A DNA stretch of 64,000 bases. It comes from Dyadobacter endophyticus (GTDB lineage Bacteria; Bacteroidota; Bacteroidia; Cytophagales; Spirosomataceae). The stretch lies in the NCBI RefSeq assembly GCF_014641595.1, contig NZ_BMIA01000001.1, forward strand, positions 1,240,001 to 1,304,000, in the 5' to 3' direction. The notes below the pieces were generated by a model. That model made no database searches. It had not been told where the DNA came from and worked only from the letters and a program-made list of their open reading frames with translations. Below are positions 25,879 to 34,171 of this stretch, piece after piece (within the stretch, counting starts at the first letter, position 1; each line of letters starts with the position of its first letter). Position numbers and translations under genes: made by a program.

Positions 25879-27402
25879 CTACTTCCCCTGCCGGTCGTAC
25901 CATTCCAGGAACTCCTCCTTGTCGAATGGCTCAGGATTGAGCAGGAGCTTCTGCCTTACTTGCTCTTCGAGCAGCAATGCCATTTTCTTACGCACATCGG
26001 CATATTCGGGGTTATGGGCGAGGTTGTCGTATTCAGTAGCGTCCGGATTGCGCAGGTCGTATAGCTCATATTCGTCGGGATAGCCTCCGAGCGCATCGAA
26101 GTAATGCGTGTATTTCCAGTCTTTGGTGCGTACGGCGCGGATCCGGTTTGCTGCTTTCACCACACTCGGTTTATTGGAAGCGCTGGCCTTGGTATCGTCA
26201 AATGTGAACAGGATCGCTTCCTGCACCGGCTGGTCGGTTTCGAGCAATGGCACGAGGCTGGTTCCCCTGATTCCCTGCGGTGGTGCCGCTCCGGCAATCT
26301 CGGCGATCGTCGGCAGAATGTCGATCAGCGACGACAGATGATGGGTGGATTTGTGGCCGGCGTCTTCGGGGAAGAGGATAGGGTTCGAGATCACCATCGG
26401 AATGCGCGTTGCCTCTTCGTAGGCGACAAATGCCTTTTGCCGCATGCCTCCATGTGCCATACCCATTTCCCCATGGTCGGCCAGGCGGATTACCAATGCC
26501 TGATCGGCCAGTTTGCTGCCTTCTACTTCCTGGTAAAGCTCTTTGATCAGAAAGCCGATCTCAGTATCGACCACGCGAAGGAGGTTCCCGTAAAAATTAA
26601 GGTAGTTGGTTTGCTTCGCCGGCGAATGGAGCGGGCCCAAGCTCAATGCGCCCGTTGCCTTCACTTGCGCCTGTGCGGAAGGTTTGCCATTGTTGGCAAG
26701 GTCTTCGTTCACTGTGGCCGGCAGGGTAATAGGGCCTTTGAGAAAATCGTCGCCATAGCCGTAATTGAAACCTTTGGGATAACATAGCACATCGTGCGGA
26801 TTGACGAGCGAAACCACCAGGCAGTAGGGCTGTTTATCGCCTTTTTTCCTTCTTTTCCGTACGTTTTGCAGGTACGCAATGGCCTGCTGCACATATGCTT
26901 TGTCGTGGTTGGCAAAGCCGCCTCCAAAATTTTCCGGAGCCGTGTCCTCGCCGGCATCGGGGGCGATCCAGCCTCTGAAACCGTACATGGCAATGTCGGA
27001 AGCAGCCGGACTACCTCCATCGGTGCCTTTGCTCACATGCCATTTCCCGCGGTATTGCACATCATAGCCTTCGTCGAAAAGCATGCGGGCGATGTTGGGC
27101 AGGGTGTTATCCAGCTCGATTTCGGCCGGAGAATATCTTCCGCCTTCGGTGAGTGTTTGTGTAACATGGTGTTGAGCAGGGTAAAGGCCCGTGAGCAGCG
27201 TCGAGCGGCTTGGCGAGCACATGCAGGTATTGCAAAATGCCCGGTCGAAGCTGAAACCATTCTTTTTCAGGAATGTAAGCGTTTTGAGATTTTCCTTTTC
27301 CCAGTTCTCGGGGAAATGTTGCGTCGCCCTTTCCTGGTCGGTTAGGATAACGAGAATGTCCGGCTTGCCGGAGAGGTTACTGAGGCGTTGTCTGAAAGTC
27401 AT
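25879..27402 (-). CDS. S1-family sulfatase
   Basis: A 507-residue alkaline-phosphatase-superfamily enzyme. The N-terminal metal site starts with DILVILTDQERATQHF (Asp22 region), and the activation motif is CSPSR with Cys62 as the residue expected to become formylglycine (CMCSPSRSTLLTG). Further sulfatase blocks are GKWHVSKG, VSLVNPHD, IRLADHGEMGMAHG and a C-terminal subdomain (RAVRTKDWKYTHYFD). Unlike most Bacteroidota sulfatases it shows no signal peptide, so it may act in the cytoplasm or the N-terminus may be exported otherwise. No sulfatase-maturing enzyme gene is adjacent. Substrate unknown. Confidence 0.9.
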   Translation of the reverse strand: MTFRQRLSNLSGKPDILVILTDQERATQHFPENWEKENLKTLTFLKKNGFSFDRAFCNTCMCSPSRSTLLTGLYPAQHHVTQTLTEGGRYSPAEIELDNTLPNIARMLFDEGYDVQYRGKWHVSKGTDGGSPAASDIAMYGFRGWIAPDAGEDTAPENFGGGFANHDKAYVQQAIAYLQNVRKRRKKGDKQPYCLVVSLVNPHDVLCYPKGFNYGYGDDFLKGPITLPATVNEDLANNGKPSAQAQVKATGALSLGPLHSPAKQTNYLNFYGNLLRVVDTEIGFLIKELYQEVEGSKLADQALVIRLADHGEMGMAHGGMRQKAFVAYEEATRIPMVISNPILFPEDAGHKSTHHLSSLIDILPTIAEIAGAAPPQGIRGTSLVPLLETDQPVQEAILFTFDDTKASASNKPSVVKAANRIRAVRTKDWKYTHYFDALGGYPDEYELYDLRNPDATEYDNLAHNPEYADVRKKMALLLEEQVRQKLLLNPEPFDKEEFLEWYDRQGK

Positions 27403-27649
27403 TTTTGCAGTTGTTGAATGGAAGATGGCATTAAATTAATTCGCTAAAAAGTAGAACTAATTTTAGTGCCTAAGGAGGGGAACCGTAGAAGTTAACTGCA
27501 TTGTAGCGAATTTATTAGTTAACGGTTACTTGGCGAGAGGGCTTTTTTGAACATGCGGTGGACGGATTGTCCCAGGCAGGCCAGCTTCGGGAATGGTTTT
27601 TGTTCAACTGCGTCGGCCATTAGGCTGAGAAACAATAAACTTGAAAATC

Positions 27650-27988
27650 ATGAAGAAATTAGCATTTTTAGTAGCATTCGCCATCGTGTCATCTTTTGCC
27701 TGTGCGCAGGATGATGCAAAGTCGAAAGCAGACAAGGCCGCGGCCGAGACCAAAGAAGCAGGCCGCAAGGCAGGAAAGGAGATTAAGAAAGACGCTAAAT
27801 ATGTGGGCGACAAGGCCGAGGATGGCGCTGAAAAGGTAGCAGATGGCTCGGAAAAGGCCTACAAGGCGACCAAGAAGGGCGTTAAAAAAGGCGCCAAAAA
27901 GGTTGAGAAAGGGGCCGAAAAAGCCTACGATGCTACCAAAAAGGAAGGCAAGGAGCTGAAAGAAAAAGTCGATGATAACCGACGTTAA
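27650..27988 (+). CDS. Lys/Ala-rich exported protein with short helical repeats
   Basis: A 112-residue protein with a signal peptide (MKKLAFLVAFAIVSSFACAQ) and a mature region made almost only of Ala, Lys, Glu, Asp and Gly in imperfect repeats of about 11 residues (EKAYKATKKGVKKGAKKVE, EKAYDATKKEGKELKEK). This pattern predicts a long amphipathic helix like LEA- or apolipoprotein-type proteins; a stress-related role in the periplasm is only a guess. The ATG at 27650 is preferred over the TTG at 27641. It ends 12 bp before a strong bidirectional terminator. Confidence 0.8.
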   Translation: MKKLAFLVAFAIVSSFACAQDDAKSKADKAAAETKEAGRKAGKEIKKDAKYVGDKAEDGAEKVADGSEKAYKATKKGVKKGAKKVEKGAEKAYDATKKEGKELKEKVDDNRR

Positions 27989-28000
27989 CCGTTAAAGTAG

Positions 28001-28033
28001 AAATCCCGGCCGGAGCCATCCGGCCGGGATTTT
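28001..28033. terminator. Bidirectional intrinsic terminator between convergent genes
   Basis: AAATCCCGGCCGG (28001-28013) and CCGGCCGGGATTT (28020-28032) form a perfect 13-bp stem with a 6-nt loop. It ends in T residues on the plus strand and, by symmetry, on the minus strand. It sits between the Lys/Ala-rich gene (plus) and the methyltransferase gene (minus) and should stop transcripts from both. Confidence 0.92.
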
Positions 28034-28043
28034 CGCATGATGG

Positions 28044-29084
28044 CTATTTGTAAGCAATCGCGGCGCTTGACGGCCCTGCCAGCGGAATAACCTCGACCCT
28101 GCGGAATCCTGCCTCTTTCGTCCATCTTTCGAAATCGGCACCCGTAAAGTCGAATGCAACCCCGAATTCGATCAGCATATTGAGCGACATCAGAAGTCCG
28201 AATGCGTTTTTCCTACGATCGTCGTCGATCAGCGCTTCGATGGCGATGAATGCGCCACCTTCCGGTAGTGCATTATACGCTTTACGGATCAGCATCTTTT
28301 TATTGGGCAAATCCCAGTCGTGCAGGATCATACCCATGGTAATCACATCCGCTTGGGGAAACTCGTCTGTGAAAAAATCAACGTTTTTCGTCTTCACCCG
28401 ATCGCTCATGCCCTTCGATGCAATGTACTCATTTGCAATGGGCTCGACCGTGGGCAGATCGGCAGATATACATGACATATTCGGATGCTGCTTCGCCACC
28501 TCGACGGACAGTATACCTGCGGCTCCGCCAATGTCACACAGCGTCGAGTAAGGGGAAAAATCAAACTTCCGGGCCAGGGCCATGAAGTTGCCGATGGAAA
28601 TGCCCGACATGGCATCGATAAACTGTTTCAATCGCTCGGGTTTCGCATAAAGCTCTTCAAACAGCGGCTTGCCGTTATGCTTGATCTCATTCTGCGGCTG
28701 GCCGGTAAGCAGAGCTTCTTCGAGCGAACCCCAAAATGGGTATAGGCGGTCGTTGGCCATTTCCACAAATCCACCCATGTAGGAAGGCTTGTGTTTGTCG
28801 AGGAATATTCCGGTTTCGGGCGTATTGGAATACCTGGCTGTTTCGAGGAAACCTTCACGATTGAGAAAACCCAGGGCTACCAACGCATCCAGAAAATCAT
28901 AAACACCCCGGTCGTGCAATTTTAATGCGGCCTGGATCTCCTTGCCCGACAGGGACTTGCCGGAAAGTACGGTGAAAACGTTCAGTTTGACGGCGCTCAG
29001 AAGCGTTTTTGAAGCAAAAAAAGCCAGCGCGGTCTCCATAATGCGCGATGGGGTAATCTGATGCGTTTCAGGTGCTGTGTTCAT
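28044..29084 (-). CDS. SAM-dependent O-methyltransferase (methyltransferase_2 family)
   Basis: A 346-residue enzyme with an N-terminal winged-helix dimerisation domain (about 15-100, ALAFFASKTLLSAVKLNVFTVL, LHDRGVYDFLDALVALGFL) and a Rossmann methyltransferase domain whose SAM-binding motif is CDIGGAAGILSVEVA, followed by an acidic residue in CISADLPTVEP. The motif GMILHDWDLPNKK contains the catalytic His of plant-type and polyketide O-methyltransferases (hydroxyindole or acetylserotonin type). It is a single gene with a long upstream region carrying two sets of inverted repeats, suggesting tight regulation. Substrate unknown, likely a small phenolic or hydroxylated compound. Confidence 0.88.
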   Translation of the reverse strand: MNTAPETHQITPSRIMETALAFFASKTLLSAVKLNVFTVLSGKSLSGKEIQAALKLHDRGVYDFLDALVALGFLNREGFLETARYSNTPETGIFLDKHKPSYMGGFVEMANDRLYPFWGSLEEALLTGQPQNEIKHNGKPLFEELYAKPERLKQFIDAMSGISIGNFMALARKFDFSPYSTLCDIGGAAGILSVEVAKQHPNMSCISADLPTVEPIANEYIASKGMSDRVKTKNVDFFTDEFPQADVITMGMILHDWDLPNKKMLIRKAYNALPEGGAFIAIEALIDDDRRKNAFGLLMSLNMLIEFGVAFDFTGADFERWTKEAGFRRVEVIPLAGPSSAAIAYK

Positions 29085-29097
29085 GATAGAGCAGGGT

Positions 29098-29131
29098 TTG
29101 ATTTATTTAATAAAAATATGAAATAAATCAA
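29098..29131. promoter_or_regulatory. 11-bp perfect inverted repeat upstream of methyltransferase gene
   Basis: TTGATTTATTT (29098-29108) and AAATAAATCAA (29121-29131) are exact reverse complements with a 12-nt spacer, starting 14 bp upstream of the methyltransferase ATG. Arm length, A+T content and position suit a dimeric repressor operator over the promoter or leader. The cognate regulator is not in the immediate neighbourhood. Confidence 0.55.
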
Positions 29132-29228
29132 GAATTCGCCTATTGCAACGCATCTGAATTTTCAGCCGCCCGGATTGGCCTTTTCGTAACTCGTCCTGGC
29201 CTTTTGATAAGCATCATCCGGGACTTTT

Positions 29229-29296
29229 TTGCACTAAATTGCAATCCCATGCAGCCATTAGTGCAACACACAGATTTCGCAGGTGTTGCACTAATG
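29229..29296. promoter_or_regulatory. Three TTGCACTAA half-sites at 29-bp steps
   Basis: The 9-mer TTGCACTAA occurs at 29229-29237 (direct), 29258-29266 (inverted, as TTAGTGCAA) and 29287-29295 (direct); successive copies are exactly 29 bp apart. The last two are the core of a perfect 14-bp inverted repeat (29256-29269 and 29283-29296). No T-run follows on either strand, so an operator for the methyltransferase gene is more likely than a terminator. The rest of the 245-bp gap (29085-29329) shows no other structure I can support. Confidence 0.6.
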
Positions 29297-29329
29297 CGGG
29301 GCATACAGTCCGCGCGGTTATATTAGCAT

Positions 29330-30115
29330 TTAACTAAGATCGATACCTGCGATAAAATCAGTCGCCTTCAATCCAAGTTTCGCCTGGACCGCGTCGCGGA
29401 TGGTAGCGTACACGGCTTCGTCCAGCGTCCCGACCCGTGAGCAGAATTCCAGGGTGGTTTTGGATTTGGATGATTTGAAGAAAAGGATCTGCTTGATCGT
29501 ATCCGAGGATGTGATCAGAAAGGTGCCCAGTTGGAGCGCAACCGTGTTGTTCACTTCCTTAGCGATACCGATCTGGAATGCCCCTTTTGTCGCAGTATGG
29601 GTATTTTTCTCGAAAGCGATGAATTTCCCGCTGGTATCGCTCAGGCCTTTTATGGCGTCCAAAGTCTTGGTCACGAGCGGTACGAGCGCCGAGCCGCCGA
29701 CAGCGGCTGCAACCAGATCGATAATGGCTTTGTCGACCTCGATGGTGGTGCCCTCCGACGTAAACGGTGTGAAACTCGCCGATTGCATCGCCCAGCCAAT
29801 GTTACTGAGCACATTGATGAATTCCCCATACCACTCTTTGATCTGGTCTTCGTCCGGGAATTTCTTGTTGGCTGCCAGCTGGGCCAGTAATACGGAGTGC
29901 AGGACATCCTGCCGGCGCTGGTCCGATACCTCCGATACAAACGACACCAGACTCTTGTCGTTCATGAACGATTGTTCTACATCGGTTTGCGTCTCGATTT
30001 CGGTAGTCGTGAGATCTCTTGAGAGTATTTCGCGCTCACTTTCACTAATGAACGATTCTCTGGAGTTTTGCAGGGTCAGTCCTTTGATGTACTTCTTTGG
30101 GTCGATGTCTTCCAT
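29330..30115 (-). CDS. Uncharacterised 261-residue protein at edge of caspase island
   Basis: I do not recognise a family. There is no signal peptide. The N-terminal 110 residues are charged and mostly helical (Ser/Glu/Thr-rich, then QRRQDVLHSVLLAQLAANKK). A hydrophobic stretch at about 130-148 (IIDLVAAAVGGSALVPLV) could be a membrane-inserting helix, and the following segment (about 178-225) looks like alternating beta-strands (AFQIGIAKEVNNTVALQLG, FLITSSDTIKQILFF). This hydrophobic-helix plus beta layout would suit a membrane-active effector, but that is a guess. It is divergent from the amidase-caspase-SGNH gene, sharing a 210-bp promoter region with it, and so probably belongs to the same system. 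Confidence 0.7.
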   Translation of the reverse strand: MEDIDPKKYIKGLTLQNSRESFISESEREILSRDLTTTEIETQTDVEQSFMNDKSLVSFVSEVSDQRRQDVLHSVLLAQLAANKKFPDEDQIKEWYGEFINVLSNIGWAMQSASFTPFTSEGTTIEVDKAIIDLVAAAVGGSALVPLVTKTLDAIKGLSDTSGKFIAFEKNTHTATKGAFQIGIAKEVNNTVALQLGTFLITSSDTIKQILFFKSSKSKTTLEFCSRVGTLDEAVYATIRDAVQAKLGLKATDFIAGIDLS

Positions 30116-30325
30116 TTTTTGTGATAGTGTTTAGAGTTTTGTAGTATTTACGGCGCTGAGGAACAGTTGGAAAGATAGGATTATTTCTACGAAACCATTG
30201 AATAAATCATGAGGAAATTGTTTCGTAATGCCTCTTGTTTTTGGTAAATCGTCTTCATCTTGAAGCGCGCTCCGGCTGTGCTCGCAGATCGTCCCTGCTT
30301 TTCTCAACCTTATTCCTCTTTTCCC

Positions 30326-33300
30326 ATGCGTTACGATACACTCGCTGCCGATGAGGCGGCCTTTAAAAGCCGAACTGATTATACGTTTACGCCATTTACG
30401 GTTCCCGTGGCGGGAGAAGACCTTTCGTTACGCGGCGTGTTTTGCAAGCCTAAGAACCGTTCGGGGTATTTCAATACGCCGGAGCCGCCGCATGGCAAGC
30501 AACGGATCGTGCTCCATTTTACAGCCGGCAATCTCAGCGGCGGTATCAACACGCTCACTACGCAAAACTTCCGGGTTTCAGTACCGTTTGTCATCGCCCG
30601 CGATGGTACTGTCTATCAATTGTTTCCCTCGAAGGACTGGTCGGGGCACATTGGTGCGGGTATCGGCAATGCAGGTACGGGCAATGCGCAGGACAAAGTC
30701 ACCATTGCGATCGAGATCATCAACTATGGTTACCTGATCGAGCGTGGAGCGAATCTTGAAACCATTTATTCCCGGCCAAAAGAGAATCCCGGCCGTGTTG
30801 ACCTGTACTGCCCGCTTACCCAGACCGAGGCATATCAGAAGTTGAGCCAGCCATTTCGCGAGCAGAAATACTACGCTTCCTACACGCAGCAACAATATGA
30901 GAGTCTGATCATATTACTGCGTTTTTTAACCAAAAAATATAACATTCCGCGTCAGTTTCTCAATGAGTCGGTGCGGTACCAGGGCACGCAGGATGTACTG
31001 TCGTTCAAAGGCATTGTTTCCCATGTCAATTACCGTACGGGTGGCAAGTGGGACCTCGGGCCTGCTTTTGACTGGCAGCAGGTCATCGCGGGTGTACAAG
31101 CGCAGGCATACCAGCCCGCGAGCGCGACGCGTGATGCAATTGTCGCGGAGGAAGAGGGGCTGATTACCAATGAAACCGCGCTTGACACGCAATGGGCTGA
31201 GCCGCGGGGTGTAGAAGTGGCCCCGCCGGAGGATTTCGAATCCCATTTCAACGATGACGAAGGCGCCGCGATCAAGCCGAATTTATTTGCATTGGTGGTT
31301 GGGATTGACGCCTACGAGGATCAGGTTGTACTGAACCAGAAAGTGGCCTTCCCAAAGCTCCGGGGCTGTGTGGCCGACGCGACGAAAGTCCGGCGCTACC
31401 TAGAAAACGACGGAACGTTCGACCGGAAGCATATTCAGTTTTTAACCAACCAGCGAGCAACCAAAACGGCCATCGTCCAGGCATTTCAGGAGTTGGGAAA
31501 AGCTGGGAAAGACGACGTGATCGTCTTTTATTACTCCGGGCATGGTACCCAGGAACTGGCCGATGCGGCGGTCTGGACATCCGAACAGGACGGGAAACTC
31601 GAATGCCTTGTGAGCTATTACGACGAAGACCATGATAACGAATACCTGATATCTGACAAAGAACTGCGGTATCTGATCAGGGAGGTTTCTAAAAACGGCG
31701 CGCATATTACCGTGATTTCGGATTGCTGCCATTCGGGGGATAATACCCGCAATGCCGGGCTGATCAAATCGACTTACGGGGAGGTTATCGAGCGTCGGAT
31801 ACCTTATGTTTTCCCGCAGCGGACGTGGGAAAAATTCATTTTCAGCACCACACTTTCTCCGGGTGATTTTGCAGGAAAGCACATCGATGCGGTACTTCCG
31901 CCAGCCAGGCACGTTAGTCTGTCGGCGTGCGAATCCGACGAATCGGCGGTGGAAGTAAGCGGGGAGGGTGTTTTTACCAAATACCTGCTCAAATCGCTTG
32001 AAGCATCAGGAGGGCAGCTTTCGTATGCGGCATTGCATGGCCGCGTGAAGCAAATGCTCAACAATGCCTTCGAGCAGACGCCCGTCATGTATATTCCGCC
32101 CGCATTCCACCAGCAGCTTGCATTGACCAATGTATTCAACAAGCCTGGCGGAGCCGGAAACGCCACTTATGCCGACGTGATACGCGACGGCGCGGGTAAC
32201 TGGGTGCTGCAACGCGGCGCCGTTCACGGGATCGGACGGGAGACCAACGGCATTACCGTGCGGGACGACGAGAAAACATTTGAAGCAAAAGTGCGGTCGG
32301 TAGGGGCCGATACGACTATTCTGGCATTCGATAATGCGGTAGAGTCGGAGCTTGATACTTCCAAGGTTTACCAGGGGTATGTAGAGGGGCTGATGAGCCA
32401 GCAACTTAAAATTCACCTCAATAATGTTGATAATATTTTGACAGATAGTCTTTTGCTTGCAGAAAAACTTATGTCGGAAATCCCGTCGCAAGCCCGGCTG
32501 GAAGCCAAAGAAGCGGAGGCGGATTACACGTTGTCGTTCCGGAACGGACGCGCCGTACTGACCAAACCTTTTGATACTTTTCGCCCGGTCGTAGAACAGA
32601 TAGAGCTGGATTCGGAGGCATTTGCTTCTGAATTGGTGAAAGATCTCAAACATATTTCGAACTGGCATTTCCTGAAAAACCTGCGCAACGATGCGGCAGT
32701 GGGCACGCCGCTACGAATAGAGGTGAGCGATGCCGATGGCCAGCCGATCCAGGCTGACAATGGCGAGGTAAAACTGCATTATCAGCAGATTGATGGCGAA
32801 TGGAAGGGAAGTATCCGGATCAAAATCACCAATACCAGCACCCGCAAGCTGTATTGCTGCTGCGTATTTCTGGATGCCGGCTTCGGTGCGTCGCTGGGCT
32901 TGTTGGATCCCATCGTTACCCCGTTGGACCCGGGCGCTTCCAAGGAGCTTAGCTACAATGGCCAGACCACCATTCCGATTTCGCTGGATACTTATGTTCA
33001 ATTGTATAATTGGCCTAAAAATGCTGAATACCTGCAATTTATCATCAGTGCCGAAGACCTGTCGAACATCGAGGAACTAGCGCTTGAAAGCCTGCCTGCC
33101 CCTTTCACGGTAAGCAAAAAAGGCTCGACCCGCGGTATCGGCCCCAGTAACAAGGAGACTGATAAAAGTGTGGCGGTGAGTTGGTCGACGCAGCTGCTGA
33201 CGTTGGAATACATAAACCCTGAATACAATATTGTCGCCGAAAGCGACCTCGCTGCTATGCTGGAAGATGAAAATCTGGCCGAGTATGCATTGGGTAATTA

Positions 33301-34171
33301 TTTCGAAGTAAAAACAAGACTGGATTTGCAGCCGGAATATCAGCTGAAACCCGATGTGCAGCTGCGCAAACGCGATGCCCACCTGGATGAAAAAGGGTTT
33401 ATCCGCGACGGGCTGCTGGATGTGGCCAATAAAACGGCGCGCCTGATACGCAATTCGAAATACCGCATTATGCGTCTGCGCTTTCCGAGGGCACCTAAAA
33501 TTGTATCCGAAGGAGATTCATGGTTTCAGCATCCACTGGTGGTCGATACGATCGATCACTTGTCGAAAGTGTATCCGATCTTCTGTGTGGCGGCAGCTGG
33601 CGATACGCTGGCTAACTACGACCGCGAAGGGGAATGGCTGGAAGCGGTCGAAGACAAAAGCCCCCGTTTTTTCCTTCTGAGCGGAGGTGGAAACGATGTG
33701 CTGGGTGAACAGTTCCGCAGCCATATCAAGGCCGGGCCGCACAATACGGGCCTTCCGCCACAGGATTATCTCGAACCGTCGCTGAGCGCGGAGCTGGACA
33801 ATCTGCAAGTCATATATCGGAAGATGTTCAACGAGTTGTTTGCATTACGTCCTGATATTCACGCGCTTTGCCACGGCTACGATTACATTACCCCGCTGGA
33901 CAAGACCGACAAGGGCTGGCTGGGCCGGTATATGATCGAAAAAGGAATGACAAGCCAAACGGACCGCAAAGCAGTGATTAGCTACATTCTGAATGAATTC
34001 AACGACCGCCTGCGAGCAGTGGCAGCCGAGTTCCCGAATGTACATTATATTAACGCACGGGGACTCGTGGCCGACGACCAGTGGTACGACGAAATTCATC
34101 CTAACAAGCATGGTTTTCAGGCTGTGGCGGGGAGCTTTCTGAATGTGATTAATGGTTTGGTAGAAAACTAA
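30326..34171 (+). CDS. AmpD-type amidase + caspase + beta linker + SGNH hydrolase fusion
   Basis: A 1281-residue protein without signal peptide; start set at the ATG at 30326 (MRYDTLAADEA), since the TTG at 30260 adds nonspecific sequence. Domain 1 (about 30-285) is an N-acetylmuramoyl-L-alanine amidase of the Amidase_2/PGRP fold with the complete AmpD site: His64, Glu130, His233, Lys241, Asp243. Domain 2 (about 315-620) is a C14 caspase/metacaspase with His406 in YYSGHG and Cys468 in DCCHSG. A beta-rich linker (about 620-1030) resembles that of the protein at 38483-41662. Domain 3 (about 1055-1281) is an SGNH esterase/lipase with Ser1065 in EGDSW, block III GGGND, and Asp1255/His1258 in DEIHP. 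All three active sites look intact. I infer a conflict-system effector whose hydrolases are controlled by proteolysis. Confidence 0.9.
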   Translation: MRYDTLAADEAAFKSRTDYTFTPFTVPVAGEDLSLRGVFCKPKNRSGYFNTPEPPHGKQRIVLHFTAGNLSGGINTLTTQNFRVSVPFVIARDGTVYQLFPSKDWSGHIGAGIGNAGTGNAQDKVTIAIEIINYGYLIERGANLETIYSRPKENPGRVDLYCPLTQTEAYQKLSQPFREQKYYASYTQQQYESLIILLRFLTKKYNIPRQFLNESVRYQGTQDVLSFKGIVSHVNYRTGGKWDLGPAFDWQQVIAGVQAQAYQPASATRDAIVAEEEGLITNETALDTQWAEPRGVEVAPPEDFESHFNDDEGAAIKPNLFALVVGIDAYEDQVVLNQKVAFPKLRGCVADATKVRRYLENDGTFDRKHIQFLTNQRATKTAIVQAFQELGKAGKDDVIVFYYSGHGTQELADAAVWTSEQDGKLECLVSYYDEDHDNEYLISDKELRYLIREVSKNGAHITVISDCCHSGDNTRNAGLIKSTYGEVIERRIPYVFPQRTWEKFIFSTTLSPGDFAGKHIDAVLPPARHVSLSACESDESAVEVSGEGVFTKYLLKSLEASGGQLSYAALHGRVKQMLNNAFEQTPVMYIPPAFHQQLALTNVFNKPGGAGNATYADVIRDGAGNWVLQRGAVHGIGRETNGITVRDDEKTFEAKVRSVGADTTILAFDNAVESELDTSKVYQGYVEGLMSQQLKIHLNNVDNILTDSLLLAEKLMSEIPSQARLEAKEAEADYTLSFRNGRAVLTKPFDTFRPVVEQIELDSEAFASELVKDLKHISNWHFLKNLRNDAAVGTPLRIEVSDADGQPIQADNGEVKLHYQQIDGEWKGSIRIKITNTSTRKLYCCCVFLDAGFGASLGLLDPIVTPLDPGASKELSYNGQTTIPISLDTYVQLYNWPKNAEYLQFIISAEDLSNIEELALESLPAPFTVSKKGSTRGIGPSNKETDKSVAVSWSTQLLTLEYINPEYNIVAESDLAAMLEDENLAEYALGNYFEVKTRLDLQPEYQLKPDVQLRKRDAHLDEKGFIRDGLLDVANKTARLIRNSKYRIMRLRFPRAPKIVSEGDSWFQHPLVVDTIDHLSKVYPIFCVAAAGDTLANYDREGEWLEAVEDKSPRFFLLSGGGNDVLGEQFRSHIKAGPHNTGLPPQDYLEPSLSAELDNLQVIYRKMFNELFALRPDIHALCHGYDYITPLDKTDKGWLGRYMIEKGMTSQTDRKAVISYILNEFNDRLRAVAAEFPNVHYINARGLVADDQWYDEIHPNKHGFQAVAGSFLNVINGLVEN

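Noticed and set aside
29330..30115. Gasdermin identity for the 261-residue protein next to caspase genes
   Set aside because: Position is suggestive, but no gasdermin-like N-terminal pattern or C-terminal autoinhibitory peptide is recognisable, so I left it unassigned.
30260..30325. TTG start for the amidase-caspase-SGNH protein
   Set aside because: An ATG at 30326 is available and the extra 22 residues show no conserved feature.
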